Shown here in pieces: positions 33,181 through 41,328 of a DNA stretch of 64,000 nucleotides. Source of the stretch: Synergistaceae bacterium (GTDB lineage: Bacteria; Synergistota; Synergistia; Synergistales; Aminobacteriaceae); the NCBI GenBank assembly GCA_018436725.1, contig JAHDKT010000070.1:32164-96163 (forward strand), read 5' to 3'. Position 1 is the stretch's first letter. Each line of letters starts with the position of its first letter. A program made the translations under genes and the position numbers. Under the pieces are notes generated by a model. The model was given only the letters and a program-made list of their open reading frames with translations, had not been told where the DNA came from and did no database searches.

Positions 33181-33815
33181 GCGATTCTCTCGGGAGAATG
33201 AGCGACTTTCACCTCGACGTGCTCAAGGAGGTCAGCAACATCGGCGCCGGCAACGCCGCGACCTCTCTCTCCACGTTGCTGGGGAAGGCCGTCGACATGC
33301 GCGTCTCGCGCGTCTTCCCCATGCCGTTCAACGAGATCATCGAGTACGTCGGCGGCGCGGAGCGGATGATCCTCACCGTCTTCGTACGGATAAAGGGCGG
33401 CATCTCCGCGAACATGCTCTATTCGATGAATCTGGCGGACGCGCGGGCGCTCGTACGGCACATGACCGGAGCGACGGAAGAGGACGGATTTTCCGAGATG
33501 GGGCTCTCGGTCGTCCACGAGGTGGGCAATATTATGATCGGCTCCTATATTACCGCCCTCTCCGACTTTCTCGGCTTCGAGCTGATCCCGACGGTCCCGT
33601 CGCTGGCCGTGGACATGGCGGGAGCGATTCTCTCGTTCAGCCTCTCCGAGATAGGCAGGAGCGGCGATACGGCGATCGTGATCGACGGGGCGCTCTCTCT
33701 CGACGGGGGAGCCCTCTCCGGAGACGGCGCGAGCCATATCTTCCTGCTTCCCGATCCGGAGTCGTTCGACAAGATATTCCAGGCTCTGGGGGTCGCGGGC
33801 AATGGCGACTGTTAG
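33177..33815 (+). CDS. cheC: chemotaxis phosphatase CheC
   Basis: A 212-residue CheC-type CheY-P phosphatase. Both phosphatase motifs are present: E18/N21 in KEVSNIGAGNA and E115/N118 in HEVGNIMIGS, so both active sites could be active as in the Bacillus and Thermotoga enzymes. CheC works with CheD, encoded next, to adjust CheY-P levels and receptor modification. The ATG at 33177 overlaps the hemerythrin stop. An ATG at 33198 is a possible shorter start. No cheA, cheY, cheW or receptor gene is in the window. Confidence 0.93.
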   Translation: MSDSLGRMSDFHLDVLKEVSNIGAGNAATSLSTLLGKAVDMRVSRVFPMPFNEIIEYVGGAERMILTVFVRIKGGISANMLYSMNLADARALVRHMTGATEEDGFSEMGLSVVHEVGNIMIGSYITALSDFLGFELIPTVPSLAVDMAGAILSFSLSEIGRSGDTAIVIDGALSLDGGALSGDGASHIFLLPDPESFDKIFQALGVAGNGDC

Positions 33816-34290
33816 AGTCGGCATCGCCGAATCCGGAGTGGTGCTGAATCCCGACAGCATCGTCACACTGGGGCTCGGTTCGTGCGTCGGCGTGACGCTC
33901 TACGACGAAAGGAAAAGGATCGGCGGCATGGTCCACGTGATGCTCCCCTCGACGGAGCTGGCGAAGGGGACGAATTTCAACAGATCGAAGTTCGCCGATT
34001 CCGCCGTTCCGGATCTGCTCAACCAGCTGGTCCGCTCCGGCGCCGACCAACGGCGGTTGGTAGCGAAGCTCGCCGGGGGAGCGCAGATGTTCAATCTTGC
34101 CGGGGAGACCGACTCCCTGCTGAAGATAGGCCTACGGAACGTGGAGGCCTGTAAAAAGGCGCTCTCCCTTCTGCGCATCCCCGTCCTCGCCGAGGACACG
34201 GGCGGCTCGTGGGGGCGCACTGTGGAGCTGTTCTCGGATTCCGGCATCCTCGAAGTGCGCGCCATCGGAAAAGCAAAAACCCATATCTGA
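33802..34290 (+). CDS. cheD: chemoreceptor glutamine deamidase CheD
   Basis: A 162-residue CheD. The catalytic Cys28 (LGLGSCVGVTLYD) and His45 (GGMVHVMLP) are present, as is the GGA loop (LAGGAQMF). CheD deamidates specific glutamines of methyl-accepting receptors and is inhibited by binding CheC. It overlaps cheC by 14 bp, which supports equal production of the two partners. The gene ends the operon; the MATE exporter follows after 22 bp with its own ribosome site and might be co-transcribed. Confidence 0.94.
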   Translation: MATVRVGIAESGVVLNPDSIVTLGLGSCVGVTLYDERKRIGGMVHVMLPSTELAKGTNFNRSKFADSAVPDLLNQLVRSGADQRRLVAKLAGGAQMFNLAGETDSLLKIGLRNVEACKKALSLLRIPVLAEDTGGSWGRTVELFSDSGILEVRAIGKAKTHI

Positions 34291-34312
34291 AACTACGATT
34301 CGGAGGTATTTC

Positions 34313-35671
34313 GTGAACACCGACAGACACCTTCTCGGTACGGAGAGAGTGGGCAGATTGCTGCTGCGGCTCTCCCTGCCTTCGGTCATCGGCATGCTTG
34401 TCATGGCCTCGTACAATATAGCGGATTCCATCTTCATCGGGCGCGGCGTCGGCCCGATCGGTCTCGCGGCGGTGATGATCTGTTTTCCCATCCAGTTTCT
34501 GGGGGGCGCGCTCGCCATCATGGCGGGGGTAGGGGGCGCCTCCGTCGTTTCGCGGAGCCTCGGCGCGGGAGATACCGACCGCGCGCAACAAGCCTTCGGC
34601 GCAACCGCCGCATTCTCTCTTTCCGTAGGGCTGCTCGTTTCTTCGCTCTCCCTGTTTTTTCTTCCTTCGCTGCTTCGCCTCTTCGGAGCGACGGAGAGCA
34701 TTCTCCCCTACGCGGAGGACTACCTCTCGGTCATCCTCTTCGGCGTGCCGTTCCAGATGTTCGCCATGGCGGGCAACCACATGGCGCGTTCCGAGGGACG
34801 GGCGCGGATCGCGATGACGACGATGCTCATCTCCGCGCTCCTCAACATCATCCTCGACCCGCTCTTCATCTTCGGGTTCGGCTGGGGAATCAAGGGCGCC
34901 GCCGTGGCGACGGTCATCTCGCAGCTGGTGATGTTCGTCTGGATATTCGGCTACTTCTACAGCGGACGGAGCAGCCTTCGATTCATCCGAAAGAATCTGT
35001 TCCCGAAGCTCGCGCTCATCCGCGAGATCGCGGCGATCGGTTCGTCGGAATTCATCCGAATGGCCGCGGGCAGTCTCTCGATGGTGCTGATCAACGCCGC
35101 GCTCATTCGATGGGGGGGAGAGCTGCACGTAGCCGTTTACGGGGTGATCAACAGAGGACTCTCTTTCTTTTTCATGCCGATGATGGGCGTCGCGCAAGGT
35201 TTTCAGCCCATCCTGGGGTACAACTACGGCGCGGGACGCTTGGAGCGCGCTCGAAGCGCCATCCGACTGGCGATGGTCGCCGCGACCGTTCTTTCGCTCG
35301 TCGGTTTTTTGACCGCGCAAGTCTTTCCCGCGCAGATCTTCGCCATTTTCACCAGGGATGCGAAGCTTATCGCCGAGGGAACGCGCGCGATGCGCATCAT
35401 CACAAGCATGTTTTTCGTCATCGGCTTCCAGATCGTGGGCTCGGCGATGTTCCAGGCGCTCGGAAAAGCCCGCCCCGCATTCATCCTCTCGCTGTGCCGC
35501 CAGGTGCTCCTTCTGATCCCGTTCGTCCTGACGCTTCCGCCCCTCCTCGGTTCAACCGACGGCGTGTGGCTCGCCTTTCCGCTCGCGGACGCGCTCTCCT
35601 GCATGGTGACGTTCTTCTTCTTCCGGCGGGAGCTGCGGTACCATCTGATCGCCGGTCCCGAAATCGCATAG
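34313..35671 (+). CDS. MATE-family multidrug/cation antiporter
   Basis: A 452-residue membrane protein with about 12 predicted helices in two homologous halves, the MATE (MatE) fold. Family segments include SLPSVIGMLVMASYNIADSIF near the N-terminus, the GVGGASVVSRSLGAGD loop and GFQPILGYNYGAG in the second half. Such proteins export drugs or metabolites using Na+ or H+. The substrate is unknown. The GTG at 34313 lies six bases after CGGAGG. It is the most likely end of the transcript that starts upstream of hemerythrin. Confidence 0.92.
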   Translation: MNTDRHLLGTERVGRLLLRLSLPSVIGMLVMASYNIADSIFIGRGVGPIGLAAVMICFPIQFLGGALAIMAGVGGASVVSRSLGAGDTDRAQQAFGATAAFSLSVGLLVSSLSLFFLPSLLRLFGATESILPYAEDYLSVILFGVPFQMFAMAGNHMARSEGRARIAMTTMLISALLNIILDPLFIFGFGWGIKGAAVATVISQLVMFVWIFGYFYSGRSSLRFIRKNLFPKLALIREIAAIGSSEFIRMAAGSLSMVLINAALIRWGGELHVAVYGVINRGLSFFFMPMMGVAQGFQPILGYNYGAGRLERARSAIRLAMVAATVLSLVGFLTAQVFPAQIFAIFTRDAKLIAEGTRAMRIITSMFFVIGFQIVGSAMFQALGKARPAFILSLCRQVLLLIPFVLTLPPLLGSTDGVWLAFPLADALSCMVTFFFFRRELRYHLIAGPEIA

Positions 35672-35710
35672 CGAACATCTCTTCCACAAGAGACAAAACA
35701 AACATATCTC

Positions 35711-35750
35711 CGAGGCCGACCTTCGCTTCCATGGACGGCCTCGTTTCGTT
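35711..35750 (+). terminator. terminator after the MATE gene
   Basis: CGAGGCCG (35711-35718) pairs perfectly with CGGCCTCG (35736-35743), followed by the T-rich TTTCGTT. It lies 40 bp after the MATE stop codon. Confidence 0.6.
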
Positions 35751-35822
35751 TCGTCCGATGAAGTTTCCTATTATGGCCGACTCCATTCCATATACCCTCG
35801 GATTCGATCTCTTTAAAAATAT

Positions 35823-35852
35823 TTGACAGAACGCACTTGAAAGATTTATTAT
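35823..35852 (+). promoter_or_regulatory. sigma-70 promoter of the alpha/beta hydrolase gene
   Basis: TTGACA (35823-35828), an 18-bp spacer and TATTAT (35847-35852). The start would be near 35859, leaving a leader of about 80 bases. The gap 35672-35938 otherwise holds only the MATE terminator. Confidence 0.75.
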
Positions 35853-35938
35853 GTGCCTCGTTCTGCCCTCGCTTGCGATTGACGATTTTGGAGCAAGCGG
35901 CGCGCCGAAGGATTTCTATCTACAAGGAGGTTTTATTG

Positions 35939-36859
35939 ATGGTGTTGCGCATGGTGTTGGTCCTCTTCACGCTTCTTCAGGGCGTCGCCGCCTTTGCGGC
36001 GGGTGTCGACGCACAGACGTTTCCCCTGGAACGGAACGGGGTGAAGCTGCACCTGCAGCGCATGCAGACGGAGGGCGCAGCGGGAGAGAAGCAGCTGCTG
36101 ATGGTGCACGGCTTGACGTACTCCTCGCACGAGTTCGATGTGGACGCCGGAGATTACAGCCTTGCCCGTTACTTCGCATCCAACGGTTTTTCGGTCTGGC
36201 TGCTCGATATCGCCGGATACGGATCGTCGCAGGAGGTCGAGGACGGATACATGCCGAACTCCGACTACGCCGCCGAAGATATCGCGGCGGCCGCGAAGCT
36301 GATCCTCGAAACATCGGGGCAGAAGACGCTCGACGTCCTCGGTTGGAGCTGGGGAACGGTGACGGGCGGCCGTTTCGCGGCCAAGTACCCCGAAATGGTC
36401 CGGAAGCTCGTTCTCTACGCCCCGATCGTCGCCGGGCTCGGCTCGTACGAAGTCGCCGACGCCTTCCATAAGAATACGTGGGAGCACGCCGCCGGAGACT
36501 TCCAGGTAAAGGCGGACGGCTCCATCGACTACGAGATCACCGAGCCCTGCGTGGTCGCCGTCTTCCAGTCCAACAGCTGGAGATACGACGGGAAGGGAAG
36601 CCCCAACGGCGGACGTCGGGACCTTCTCGTGGACGGATCTCAGCGCCTTATCCCGACGGCCTCGATCAAAGCGCCCACGCTGCTGATCATCGGCGACAAG
36701 GACCCGTACGTCTCGGTCGCGCTCTGCGAAGAGGCGAAGGCGACGCTGACGGCGGAAGGGTCGCAGCTGAAGGTCGTTCCTGGAGCTTCGCACGCGATGA
36801 TGATGGAAAAGCCTTTTTACAAGGAGTTCCGCGAGACCGTTCTTGAGTTTCTGAAATAG
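35939..36859 (+). CDS. exported alpha/beta hydrolase
   Basis: A 306-residue serine hydrolase with a signal peptide (VLRMVLVLFTLLQGVAAFA). The catalytic triad is visible as the nucleophile Ser in GWSWG, the acid Asp in IIGDKDPY and the His in GASHAMMME; the oxyanion segment MVHGLTYSS follows strand 3. It should act outside the cytoplasm on an ester or lactone; no substrate is evident. The ATG at 35939 lies eight bases after AAGGAGG; the frame extends upstream over the promoter and is not used. The gene is monocistronic. Confidence 0.9.
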   Translation: MVLRMVLVLFTLLQGVAAFAAGVDAQTFPLERNGVKLHLQRMQTEGAAGEKQLLMVHGLTYSSHEFDVDAGDYSLARYFASNGFSVWLLDIAGYGSSQEVEDGYMPNSDYAAEDIAAAAKLILETSGQKTLDVLGWSWGTVTGGRFAAKYPEMVRKLVLYAPIVAGLGSYEVADAFHKNTWEHAAGDFQVKADGSIDYEITEPCVVAVFQSNSWRYDGKGSPNGGRRDLLVDGSQRLIPTASIKAPTLLIIGDKDPYVSVALCEEAKATLTAEGSQLKVVPGASHAMMMEKPFYKEFRETVLEFLK

Positions 36860-36905
36860 CGGAGGCGCGGGCCCTTCGGGGCGTGCGGCTTCCGTTCGGA
36901 AGCAC

Positions 36906-36953
36906 ACAACGCTTTCGGCGCCGGAGCATCCAGCCCCGGTCCGAAAGCGTTGT
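36906..36953. terminator. long hairpin between the convergent hydrolase and proC genes
   Basis: Perfect 13-bp stem ACAACGCTTTCGG (36906-36918) with its complement at 36941-36953; the loop contains a further CCGG/CCGG pairing. It lies midway between two convergent stop codons, so it is probably a bidirectional terminator. A broken T tract follows on the plus strand. Confidence 0.65.
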
Positions 36954-36978
36954 TCATTTCGTTTTTCATTCCCCGGCG

Positions 36979-37794
36979 CTACTCCTTCCGGTAGAGCCTC
37001 GCCGCCTTCTCCGCGGAGACGGTGATGCCGCGGATCATGGCGGAGCTGAACCCCTCGTGCTCCATGCAGTTCAGTCCGGAGATGGTGCAGCCGTTCGGTG
37101 TCGTCACCTTGTCGATTTCGCTCTCCGGGTGCGTGCCGCCCACGGAGAGAAGGCACGCCGCCCCCTTCGCCGTCTGCACGGCCATCGCGAGGGAGTTCTT
37201 CGCGGAGAGGCCGACTTCGATGCCGCCCTGCGACGCGGCGCGTATGGCCCGCAGGAAGTAGGCGATGCCGCACGCGCCCAGAGCGGTGGCGGCGAGCATG
37301 TCCTCCTCGCGGATGCGGAGCGTCTTGCCCACGTCGTTGAAGAGCAGCTTCGCCATCTCCAGCGCCTTGTCGTCCGGACCGTTGGAGGCGATGCAGGTCA
37401 TCGACTCCCTCACGGCGATGGCCGTGTTCGGCATGGCGCGGGCGATGCGCATCGGCTTGCCGATCTTCTCCTCGATCTGGCGCAAGGAAATTCCCGTGAC
37501 TACCGAGATCAGGATGTGCCTGTCGAAGTCGAGCGCCGGAGCGATCTGCTCCAGCACCCCGTCCACGCGCTGCGGCTCCACTGCGACGATGATCACGTCC
37601 GATCCGTTCACCGCGGCGATATTGTCGCTCGACACGTCGAACCCCTGCGTTTTGAAGTCCTCCAGAAGATGCACGCGCCGCCGCGTCAGGGTGATCCTGG
37701 CGGGGGCGAAATGCCCCGACTGCACCAACCCCTTCGCGATGCTCGTCCCTATGTTCCCCGCGCCAAGAATGGCGATCCTGAACCCTTCCGTCAT
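36979..37794 (-). CDS. proC: pyrroline-5-carboxylate reductase family protein
   Basis: A 271-residue NAD(P)H-dependent reductase; ProC makes proline from pyrroline-5-carboxylate. The Rossmann start ILGAGNIGTSIAKGL, the ARAMPNTAIAVRESM segment and the C-terminal dimer domain are all of the ProC type. Two regions differ from the textbook form: the segment usually read as SGSGPAY is GACGIAY, and the usual HPAxLRDxVTSPGGTT stretch is HPESEIDKVTTPNGCT. It could thus be a ProC variant or a paralogue acting on a related imine. The ATG at 37794 follows GGGAGG by nine bases; the upstream open frame is not used. Confidence 0.85.
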   Translation of the reverse strand: MTEGFRIAILGAGNIGTSIAKGLVQSGHFAPARITLTRRRVHLLEDFKTQGFDVSSDNIAAVNGSDVIIVAVEPQRVDGVLEQIAPALDFDRHILISVVTGISLRQIEEKIGKPMRIARAMPNTAIAVRESMTCIASNGPDDKALEMAKLLFNDVGKTLRIREEDMLAATALGACGIAYFLRAIRAASQGGIEVGLSAKNSLAMAVQTAKGAACLLSVGGTHPESEIDKVTTPNGCTISGLNCMEHEGFSSAMIRGITVSAEKAARLYRKE

Positions 37795-37845
37795 ATCTGC
37801 GAACCTCCCTAAAAAAGTGCGGACATCACGCGCGCCCGATACCAT

Positions 37846-37879
37846 GTCGCTTCGCTCGCATACATACGAGCGAAGCGAC
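37846..37879. repeat. 13-bp inverted repeat in the proC leader region
   Basis: GTCGCTTCGCTCG (37846-37858) and its exact complement (37867-37879) with an 8-base loop, about 50 bp before proC on the minus strand. A -10-like TATACT (37919-37924, minus) lies upstream, so the hairpin may lie in the proC leader. It could equally be a terminator for the M20 gene ending at 38029. No T-run follows on either strand. Confidence 0.45.
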
Positions 37880-38028
37880 GACGGGAGATCCGGTGAGCCC
37901 TGTCAGAGTTTGAGGGAGAGTATAGCAAACAGACTCGAAAAATAAAAGACTATTTACTCCATAAAACGTAAAGAAACTTTCGTCGGCTTTTCTACGGCGC
38001 CGCCGAGTACGATCCCTGCCGCGCGGTC

Positions 38029-39201
38029 TCAGTCTTTGAACGGCGCGGCCTTCTCCAGATACTCCGCCTTCGCGGCCTCGCGGAGCCGTTCGTCGGTCAG
38101 AAGATCCCAGCCGGTGAGCGCGAGCCCCTTCGCCCCCAGGAGTACCACCTCGTCGCCCCTCGGCGACAGGGACGCCTCGCGGAACTCGGGCGTATGCCCC
38201 GCCACGGAAGTGTCGGCGATGGCGAGGTACTCGTGGATGGTGGGGATTTCGAGCGAGACGTTCCCCACGTCGGACGAGCCCACGCGCTCCTTGGGGTCGG
38301 GGTACTCCATCCGCTCGCCGAGCGTCTCCATGTTCCTCTTGAAGGCCTCGCCCATGACGGAGTTCGAATACCGCTCCGCATAGACCGGCTCCCCTTCGAC
38401 GACGACCTCCGCCCCGGTGAGGCGCGCCGCCGCGTCCGCCGCGCGCTGAAGATCGGCGAACATCGCGAGCAGCTCCTTCTTGGTGGAGGCGCGGACGGTG
38501 AAGAGCGCTTCGGCCAGCTCGGGGATGATGTTCGACGCGCTCCCCCCCTTGGTGACGATGCCGTTGATCTTCGCCGAGTTCGGCCACACCTGCCGCAGCG
38601 TGTCGATGCCGTTGAAGAGGGCGATGAGCGAGGTGAGCGCGTTGATCCCCTTGTCCGGCGTGGCGGAGTGCGCCGCCCGCCCCCGGAACTCCACGCGCAC
38701 GCCCTGCGCCGCAAGCCCTCCACGCCCGATGATGTTCTTCGTGCTGGGGTGCATCATCAGGGCGAAATCCACGCCCTTGAAGGCGCCCCGCTCCACCATG
38801 AAGACCTTGCCGCCGCCGCCCTCTTCGCCGGGCGTCCCGACGACCTGCACCTCGCCGCCCGTCTCGTCGAGGAGGGAGGCGAGCGCGAGCCCGGCGCCGA
38901 CGCTCGACGCCGCGATGATGTTGTGCCCGCAGGCGTGCCCCAGGCCGTTGAGGGCGTCGTACTCGGAGAGGAAGGCGACGACCGGACCGGGCTTCCCGCT
39001 CTTTTTCACCGCGCGGAAGGCCGTCTCCATGCCGCAGAAAGGGGCCTCCACTTCAAACCCGTGCTTTTCGAGCAGCTCCTTCTGCCATGCGGCGGCCCGG
39101 ACCTCCTCGAAGGAGGTCTCGGGGTTCGCGTGGATGTCGTGGCTCAGGCGCAGCAGCTCCGCCTTCAGTTCGTCCGCTCTTTTCAAAATGCGTTCTTTCA
39201 T
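38029..39201 (-). CDS. M20-family amidohydrolase (AbgB-like)
   Basis: A 390-residue metal-dependent hydrolase of the M20D/aminoacylase type. The first metal motif is H89-A-C91-G-H93-N, the Cys being typical of this branch; E126-E127 (TPGEEGGGG) supply the general base and a ligand, and a later GSSDVGNVS segment closes the site. Relatives cleave p-aminobenzoyl-glutamate, N-acyl amino acids, hippurate or dipeptides. It lies 66 bp downstream of the dppF-type ATPase on the same strand, so it probably hydrolyses a compound brought in by that transporter. The ATG at 39201 follows AAGGACG. Confidence 0.9.
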   Translation of the reverse strand: MKERILKRADELKAELLRLSHDIHANPETSFEEVRAAAWQKELLEKHGFEVEAPFCGMETAFRAVKKSGKPGPVVAFLSEYDALNGLGHACGHNIIAASSVGAGLALASLLDETGGEVQVVGTPGEEGGGGKVFMVERGAFKGVDFALMMHPSTKNIIGRGGLAAQGVRVEFRGRAAHSATPDKGINALTSLIALFNGIDTLRQVWPNSAKINGIVTKGGSASNIIPELAEALFTVRASTKKELLAMFADLQRAADAAARLTGAEVVVEGEPVYAERYSNSVMGEAFKRNMETLGERMEYPDPKERVGSSDVGNVSLEIPTIHEYLAIADTSVAGHTPEFREASLSPRGDEVVLLGAKGLALTGWDLLTDERLREAAKAEYLEKAAPFKD

Positions 39202-39236
39202 TCGTACACGTCCTTTTTGGTTGGTGGTATGGCATC

Positions 39237-39260
39237 GAGGCCGGGGAACGCCCCGGCCTC
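39237..39260 (-). repeat. 10-bp hairpin between the ABC operon and the M20 gene
   Basis: GAGGCCGGGG (39237-39246) and its exact complement (39251-39260) around a 4-base loop, just after the ATPase stop codon. No T-run is present, so it may protect the mRNA end rather than terminate. Confidence 0.5.
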
Positions 39261-39267
39261 TTCCGAA

Positions 39268-40266
39268 TTATACAAACAGATGGCACGAAACGAAGTGCCC
39301 CGGTTCGATCTCCCGCTCCTCCGGCACGACCTCCCGGCAGACCGGGAGCGCTTTCGGGCAGCGCGCGTGGAAGCAGCACCCCGGCGGAAGGTCGATCGCG
39401 CTGGGGATCTCTCCCTCCAGGTTGCGCCCGGTGCGCATCTTCGTCCCCGAAATACGCGGAATCGCCGAAAAGAGGGCGAGCGTGTAGGGGTGCAGGGGGT
39501 TGCCGAAGATATGCGCCTTGCTCCCCTTCTCCACCATTCTTCCGAGGTACATTACGGCGAGGTTGTCGCTGATGTGCTTCACCACGGAAAGGTCGTGCGC
39601 GATGAAGAGGTACGAGAAAGAGAATTCCTCTTTCAGGTCCATCAGCAGGTTCAGAATCTGCGCCTGTATCGAGACGTCGAGCGCGGAGACGGGTTCGTCG
39701 GCGACGATGAACTCGGGCTCCACGGCGAGAGCGCGCGCGATGCCGATCCGCTGCCGCTGCCCTCCGCTGAACTGGTGCGGGTAGCGCGACGCCTGCTCCG
39801 GACGGATGCCGACCCTGTTCAGAATCTCGAGCGCTTTCTCCCTCGCTTCTTCCGAGGAGCGTGTGATTCCGTGGAAGAGCATCGGCTCGACGAGGATGTC
39901 CACCACCCGCTGTCGCGGGTTCAGCGAGGCGTACGGGTCCTGGAAGATCATCTGCATCCGTTTCCTGAAGGGGAGCATCTCCGTGCGGGAGAGTTCCGTG
40001 AGATCTCTGCCGTCGTAGCAAATCCGCCCCCCCTTCGGCTCGATGAGCTTCACCACCGTGCGCGCGACGGTCGACTTGCCGCATCCGGACTCGCCCACGA
40101 TGCTGAAGACCTCCCGTCTGCCGACGGAAAAGCTGACTCCGTTGACGGCCTTGACGATCCGCTCCCTCTTCACGATGCGCCCCTTTTCAAAGACGAGCTT
40201 GCTCAAGAAGTCGGTGTTCAGGTCGAATCGTTGTTCCAGGTTGGTCACTTCCAGCAACCGCGTCAT
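39268..40266 (-). CDS. dppF: dipeptide/oligopeptide ABC transporter ATPase (DppF/OppF type)
   Basis: A 332-residue ATPase on the inner face of the membrane. Walker A is GESGCGKST, the signature FSGGQRQRIGIARAL, Walker B FIVADEP, and the switch His lies in FIAHDLSV. The C-terminal oligopeptide domain has a Cys motif (CCFHARC). It pairs with the ATPase encoded upstream, whose stop overlaps this ATG by four bases. The start follows GGAGGTG; the longer frame lies antisense to nothing real and is not used. Confidence 0.94.
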   Translation of the reverse strand: MTRLLEVTNLEQRFDLNTDFLSKLVFEKGRIVKRERIVKAVNGVSFSVGRREVFSIVGESGCGKSTVARTVVKLIEPKGGRICYDGRDLTELSRTEMLPFRKRMQMIFQDPYASLNPRQRVVDILVEPMLFHGITRSSEEAREKALEILNRVGIRPEQASRYPHQFSGGQRQRIGIARALAVEPEFIVADEPVSALDVSIQAQILNLLMDLKEEFSFSYLFIAHDLSVVKHISDNLAVMYLGRMVEKGSKAHIFGNPLHPYTLALFSAIPRISGTKMRTGRNLEGEIPSAIDLPPGCCFHARCPKALPVCREVVPEEREIEPGHFVSCHLFV

Positions 40267-41315
40267 GAGCGGACACCTCCGCTTCGCTCGTTCACTCGCT
40301 CGGGGAGGCTGCGCGCTCCGCTTCTCCCGCAGGCTCCTTCCGCAGCGTTTTCCAGCGGAAAGTGGCAGGCGACCCAATGCCCCGCTCCGATTTCTCTCTG
40401 CCGGGGCTCGTTCCCGAAACAGAACTCCGTGGCGCGGGCGCAGCGGGGGGCGAAGTTGCACCCTTCGGGCAGTTCGAACATGTTGGGGACGATGCCCTTG
40501 ATGGTGTTCAGTCGCTTCCTGTCGCGTTCCAGGTCGGGGATGGAGTCGATCAGCCCCTTCGTGTAGGGGTGCGCGCTCTCGTCGATGACCTTCCGCGCCG
40601 AGCCGGTTTCGACGATCTTGCCGCAGTACATCACGTTGATCCGGTCGGCCATCTCCGAGACCACGGCGAGGTCGTGGGTGACGAGGATCATCGAGCGGTT
40701 TTTCGCCCGCACCAGGTCGGCCATCAGGCGGAGGATCTGCGCCTGTATCGTCACGTCGAGCGCCGTGGTGGGCTCGTCGGCGATGATCAGCTTGGGGTCG
40801 GCGGCCAGCGCGATCGCGATGACCACCCGCTGCCGCATGCCGCCGCTGAACTGGTGCGGATAGGCCTTCAGGCGGCTCTCGGGGTTGGAGATGCCGACCG
40901 ACCGCAGCAGGTCCAGACAGGACTTCCGGCGCTCCTCCCTGTTCAACTTCGTGTGAAGCAGCAGGCTTTCCTCTATCTGCCGTCCGATGGTGTACACGGG
41001 GTTCAGCGATGTCATCGGATCCTGGAAGATCATGGAGATCTCCTTCCCCCGGAGACGGTCCACCTCGCGCTCGGAGAGTTTCATCACGTCGCGGCCCTCG
41101 AAGAGGATCTCTCCCGATTCGATGACGCCGGGCTCTTCGATCAGGCGGATGACGGAGAAACCGGTGACCGATTTCCCGCCGCCCGATTCGCCGACGATGG
41201 CGAGGATTTCGCCCCGTTCGACGGAGAAGGAGACGTCGTCGACCGCCTTGACGGTTCCTTTGAACGTATGGAAGTAGGTGCGCAGATTTCTGACTTCAAG
41301 AAGCGTGTCGTTCAT
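40263..41315 (-). CDS. dppD: dipeptide/oligopeptide ABC transporter ATPase (DppD/OppD type)
   Basis: A 350-residue ATPase with Walker A GESGGGKSV, signature FSGGMRQRVVIAIAL, Walker B LIIADEP followed by TTALD, and the switch His in LVTHDLAV. The C-terminal Cys motif CNFAPRC is typical of peptide and nickel importers. It lies 13 bp after the dppC-type permease and overlaps dppF by four bases. The C-terminus has an extra, Arg/Gly-rich tail of about 25 residues without a match in my memory. Confidence 0.94.
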   Translation of the reverse strand: MNDTLLEVRNLRTYFHTFKGTVKAVDDVSFSVERGEILAIVGESGGGKSVTGFSVIRLIEEPGVIESGEILFEGRDVMKLSEREVDRLRGKEISMIFQDPMTSLNPVYTIGRQIEESLLLHTKLNREERRKSCLDLLRSVGISNPESRLKAYPHQFSGGMRQRVVIAIALAADPKLIIADEPTTALDVTIQAQILRLMADLVRAKNRSMILVTHDLAVVSEMADRINVMYCGKIVETGSARKVIDESAHPYTKGLIDSIPDLERDRKRLNTIKGIVPNMFELPEGCNFAPRCARATEFCFGNEPRQREIGAGHWVACHFPLENAAEGACGRSGARSLPERVNERSGGVRS

Positions 41316-41328
41316 TCCGTCCGCCCCC

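Noticed and set aside
38194..40566. 790-codon open frame on the plus strand
   Set aside because: It runs antisense through the M20 and dppF-type genes, both of which have clear motifs. Its composition is typical of a mirrored frame.
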